This document shows positions 5,924 to 7,212 of a stretch of DNA of 7,212 nt, piece by piece. Positions within the stretch are counted from its first letter, which is position 1; each line of letters opens with the position of its first letter. Under the pieces are notes generated by a model. That model was not told the origin of the DNA and did not search any database. It was given only the letters and a program-made list of their open reading frames with translations. Source of the stretch: Gammaproteobacteria bacterium (lineage in GTDB: Bacteria > Pseudomonadota > Gammaproteobacteria > HK1); assembly GCA_020444775.1 (NCBI GenBank), contig JAGRHX010001271.1, positions 1 to 7,212 of the forward strand, in the 5' to 3' direction. The translations under genes were made by a program, and so were the position numbers.

Positions 5924-7144
5924 TCAGTCGTCGTAGACCATCTTGCGACACGGCGGTGTGGTCTGCTCGCCGGGGAAGGTGGCGATGACCTCGGGCACCA
6001 GGTGATCGAAGCCCTCGCGCTTGACGACCTTGACCATGAAGCCCTGCTGCACGCCCTGGTGGTCGCATTCGCGAATGTGCACCGAGCCCTTGACGCTCTC
6101 GATGGTGATGCCGCTCAAGGCATCGCGCAGTGCCGCAGTCTCGTCGGTGCCGGCCTTCTCCAGACCTGCCTGCAGGACCTTGCAGGCCTGCCATTGCTCG
6201 CCTTCGAAGGTATCCGGGACGTTGCCGTATTCCTTCTGCCACATCTGGACGAACGCATTGTTGGCGGGATGGTCGTAGCTGAAGCTGTAGCGAGACGAAC
6301 CGACCAGACCCAGCGAGGCCTCGCCGACGGCGCGGATGCTGGCCAGATCGACAATCTCGGTGAGCATCTGCAGGCGCTCGTTGAGGCGATACTGGCGCGC
6401 CTGCGAGAGAAACGCGTTGTTGTCGTCACCTTGCATGACGATGAACACCGCCTCCGCGCCGGAGTTCCGGATCTTGCTGATGTAGCTGGAGAAGTCCTTG
6501 GTGCCGGTGGGCGAGAATACCTTGCCCACGAACTCCTTGCCGGCCTTCTTGATCTCGTCCTCGAACACGCCGACGCTGTTGTGCCCCCAGGCATAGTCCA
6601 TGCCGATGGCATAGAACTTCGTCATCGGCGCCTGGCGCAGATACAGCGACACGGCGCGTGTGCCCATCGGACCGGAGATGTTGGCACGAAAGAAATTCGG
6701 CACGAAGGATTCGGCCGTCAACCGGCCGTCGCCGTTATCCGAGGAGATGAAGATGGTGTTCCACTCCTCGAGCTGCGGTACCACCGCCAGCGCCTCCGAG
6801 GACAGGACGATGCCGTTGAAGATGCGCACGCCGTGCCGCTCGACCATCTCCTGGGCCTTGCGCACGCAGTTCGCCGGGTTGCCGGCGGTATCCTCGATGA
6901 TGAGCTCGATGGGACGGCCGATCACGCCGCCTTGCGCGTTCACGGTCTTCGCCCAGAGCTCCACGCCGCGCTTCATCTGCTGTCCGACCGAGCCCAGCGG
7001 ACCGGTGAGCGCGAGCGGCATACCGACCTTGATCGGCGCCGCGGCGGCGCCCGCGTGACGGATGAAGGCGGGGGCGCTGACCGCGGCCGCCCCGGCCACA
7101 CCGGCCTGCAACACGGTGCGTCGGCCCAATTTCCTGATCGTCAT
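5924..7144 (-). CDS. HAA-family ABC transporter periplasmic substrate-binding protein with Tat signal (406 aa)
   Basis: The receptor of the importer, a type-1 periplasmic binding protein (LivJ/LivK/AmiC-like, Peripla_BP_6 class) that captures the ligand and delivers it to LivHM. The N-terminus GRRTVLQAGVAGAAAVSAPAF has a twin-arginine motif (Arg8-Arg9), a hydrophobic stretch and an AxA-type cleavage zone at about 32-36. This predicts export as a folded protein; there is no lipobox. The mature domain opens with IKVGMPLALTGPLGSVGQQMKRGVELW (about 38-64), followed by GGVIGRPIELIIEDTAGNP (72-90), the standard family opening. It has four cysteines (93, 321, 360, 399). The start is supported by GAGGAG 8 bases upstream. 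It is the first gene of the operon. The ligand cannot be assigned: the family binds amino acids, amides, aromatic acids, urea and short acids. I give no symbol because livJ/livK would imply an amino acid ligand. Confidence 0.93.
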   Translation of the reverse strand: MTIRKLGRRTVLQAGVAGAAAVSAPAFIRHAGAAAAPIKVGMPLALTGPLGSVGQQMKRGVELWAKTVNAQGGVIGRPIELIIEDTAGNPANCVRKAQEMVERHGVRIFNGIVLSSEALAVVPQLEEWNTIFISSDNGDGRLTAESFVPNFFRANISGPMGTRAVSLYLRQAPMTKFYAIGMDYAWGHNSVGVFEDEIKKAGKEFVGKVFSPTGTKDFSSYISKIRNSGAEAVFIVMQGDDNNAFLSQARQYRLNERLQMLTEIVDLASIRAVGEASLGLVGSSRYSFSYDHPANNAFVQMWQKEYGNVPDTFEGEQWQACKVLQAGLEKAGTDETAALRDALSGITIESVKGSVHIRECDHQGVQQGFMVKVVKREGFDHLVPEVIATFPGEQTTPPCRKMVYDD

Positions 7145-7152
7145 GTCGGTCT

Positions 7153-7158
7153 CTCCTC
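7153..7158 (-). promoter_or_regulatory. Ribosome binding site of the binding-protein gene
   Basis: GAGGAG on the minus strand lies 8 bases before the ATG at 7144 and fixes the start, consistent with strong translation of the receptor. Further upstream an AT-rich patch (AATAAT, 7170-7175) is a possible -10 box, but no acceptable -35 box sits at the right distance, so the operon promoter is not called. Confidence 0.7.
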
Positions 7159-7187
7159 GTTCGGTGGGAATTATTGTTTCCGGTACA

Positions 7188-7212
7188 CGGCTCTGGCTCT
7201 CGGCTCTGGCTC
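7188..7212. repeat. 13-bp tandem repeat at the window edge
   Basis: CGGCTCTGGCTCT (7188-7200) is followed directly by a second copy whose first 12 bases are seen before the window ends. Each unit is itself built from two near-copies of GGCTCT. The array lies upstream of the binding-protein gene, 44 or more bases from its start codon, and may continue outside the window. Confidence 0.75.

Noticed and set aside
7145..7187. Promoter for the transporter operon
   Set aside because: An AATAAT at 7170-7175 could be a -10 box, but the bases 16-17 upstream of it are GC-rich repeat with no -35 likeness, so I could not support a call.

Overview
The window looks like a GC-rich (about 60-65% by eye) proteobacterial chromosome segment. 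The host is inferred to be Gram-negative because the operon encodes a free periplasmic binding protein with a twin-arginine signal peptide and no lipobox. The sequence does not let me name a genus. There are no mobile elements, CRISPR arrays, tRNA or rRNA genes, and codon use looks uniform, so nothing suggests recent transfer.

Left side, plus strand: the window opens inside an enoyl-CoA hydratase/isomerase gene (only the last 99 codons are present, 1-300). A 225-bp non-coding stretch follows, holding a 17-bp near-perfect palindrome that overlaps a possible promoter. Next is a small four-helix membrane protein of the DUF2231 family (526-993).

Right side, minus strand: one operon-like block runs leftwards from 7144 to 1111 in the order substrate-binding protein, livH, livM, livG, livF, thiolase. 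These are the five parts of a branched-chain-amino-acid-type (HAA family) ABC importer: periplasmic receptor, two permeases and two ATPases. The sixth gene is an SCP2-type thiolase. The livH to livF genes are separated by 3 nt, -14 nt (an overlap) and 1 nt. The receptor gene is set apart by 231 bp carrying a perfect 12-bp GC-rich hairpin just after its stop codon, a layout that usually lets the receptor be made in excess. The thiolase follows livF by 65 bp with its own strong ribosome binding site. The plus-strand and minus-strand units converge on a 117-bp gap (994-1110) that can fold into a bulged hairpin.

Together, an HAA transporter ending in a thiolase, with an enoyl-CoA hydratase gene nearby, suggests uptake of a carboxylated compound that is broken down as CoA thioesters (a short or branched acid, an aromatic acid or an amino acid). 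This is inference: no CoA ligase, dehydrogenase or regulator lies in the window to fix the substrate. I found no exotic or clearly undescribed system. The items most worth a second look are the palindrome/promoter at 335-363, the hairpin at 5884-5914 and the thiolase placed within the transporter operon.
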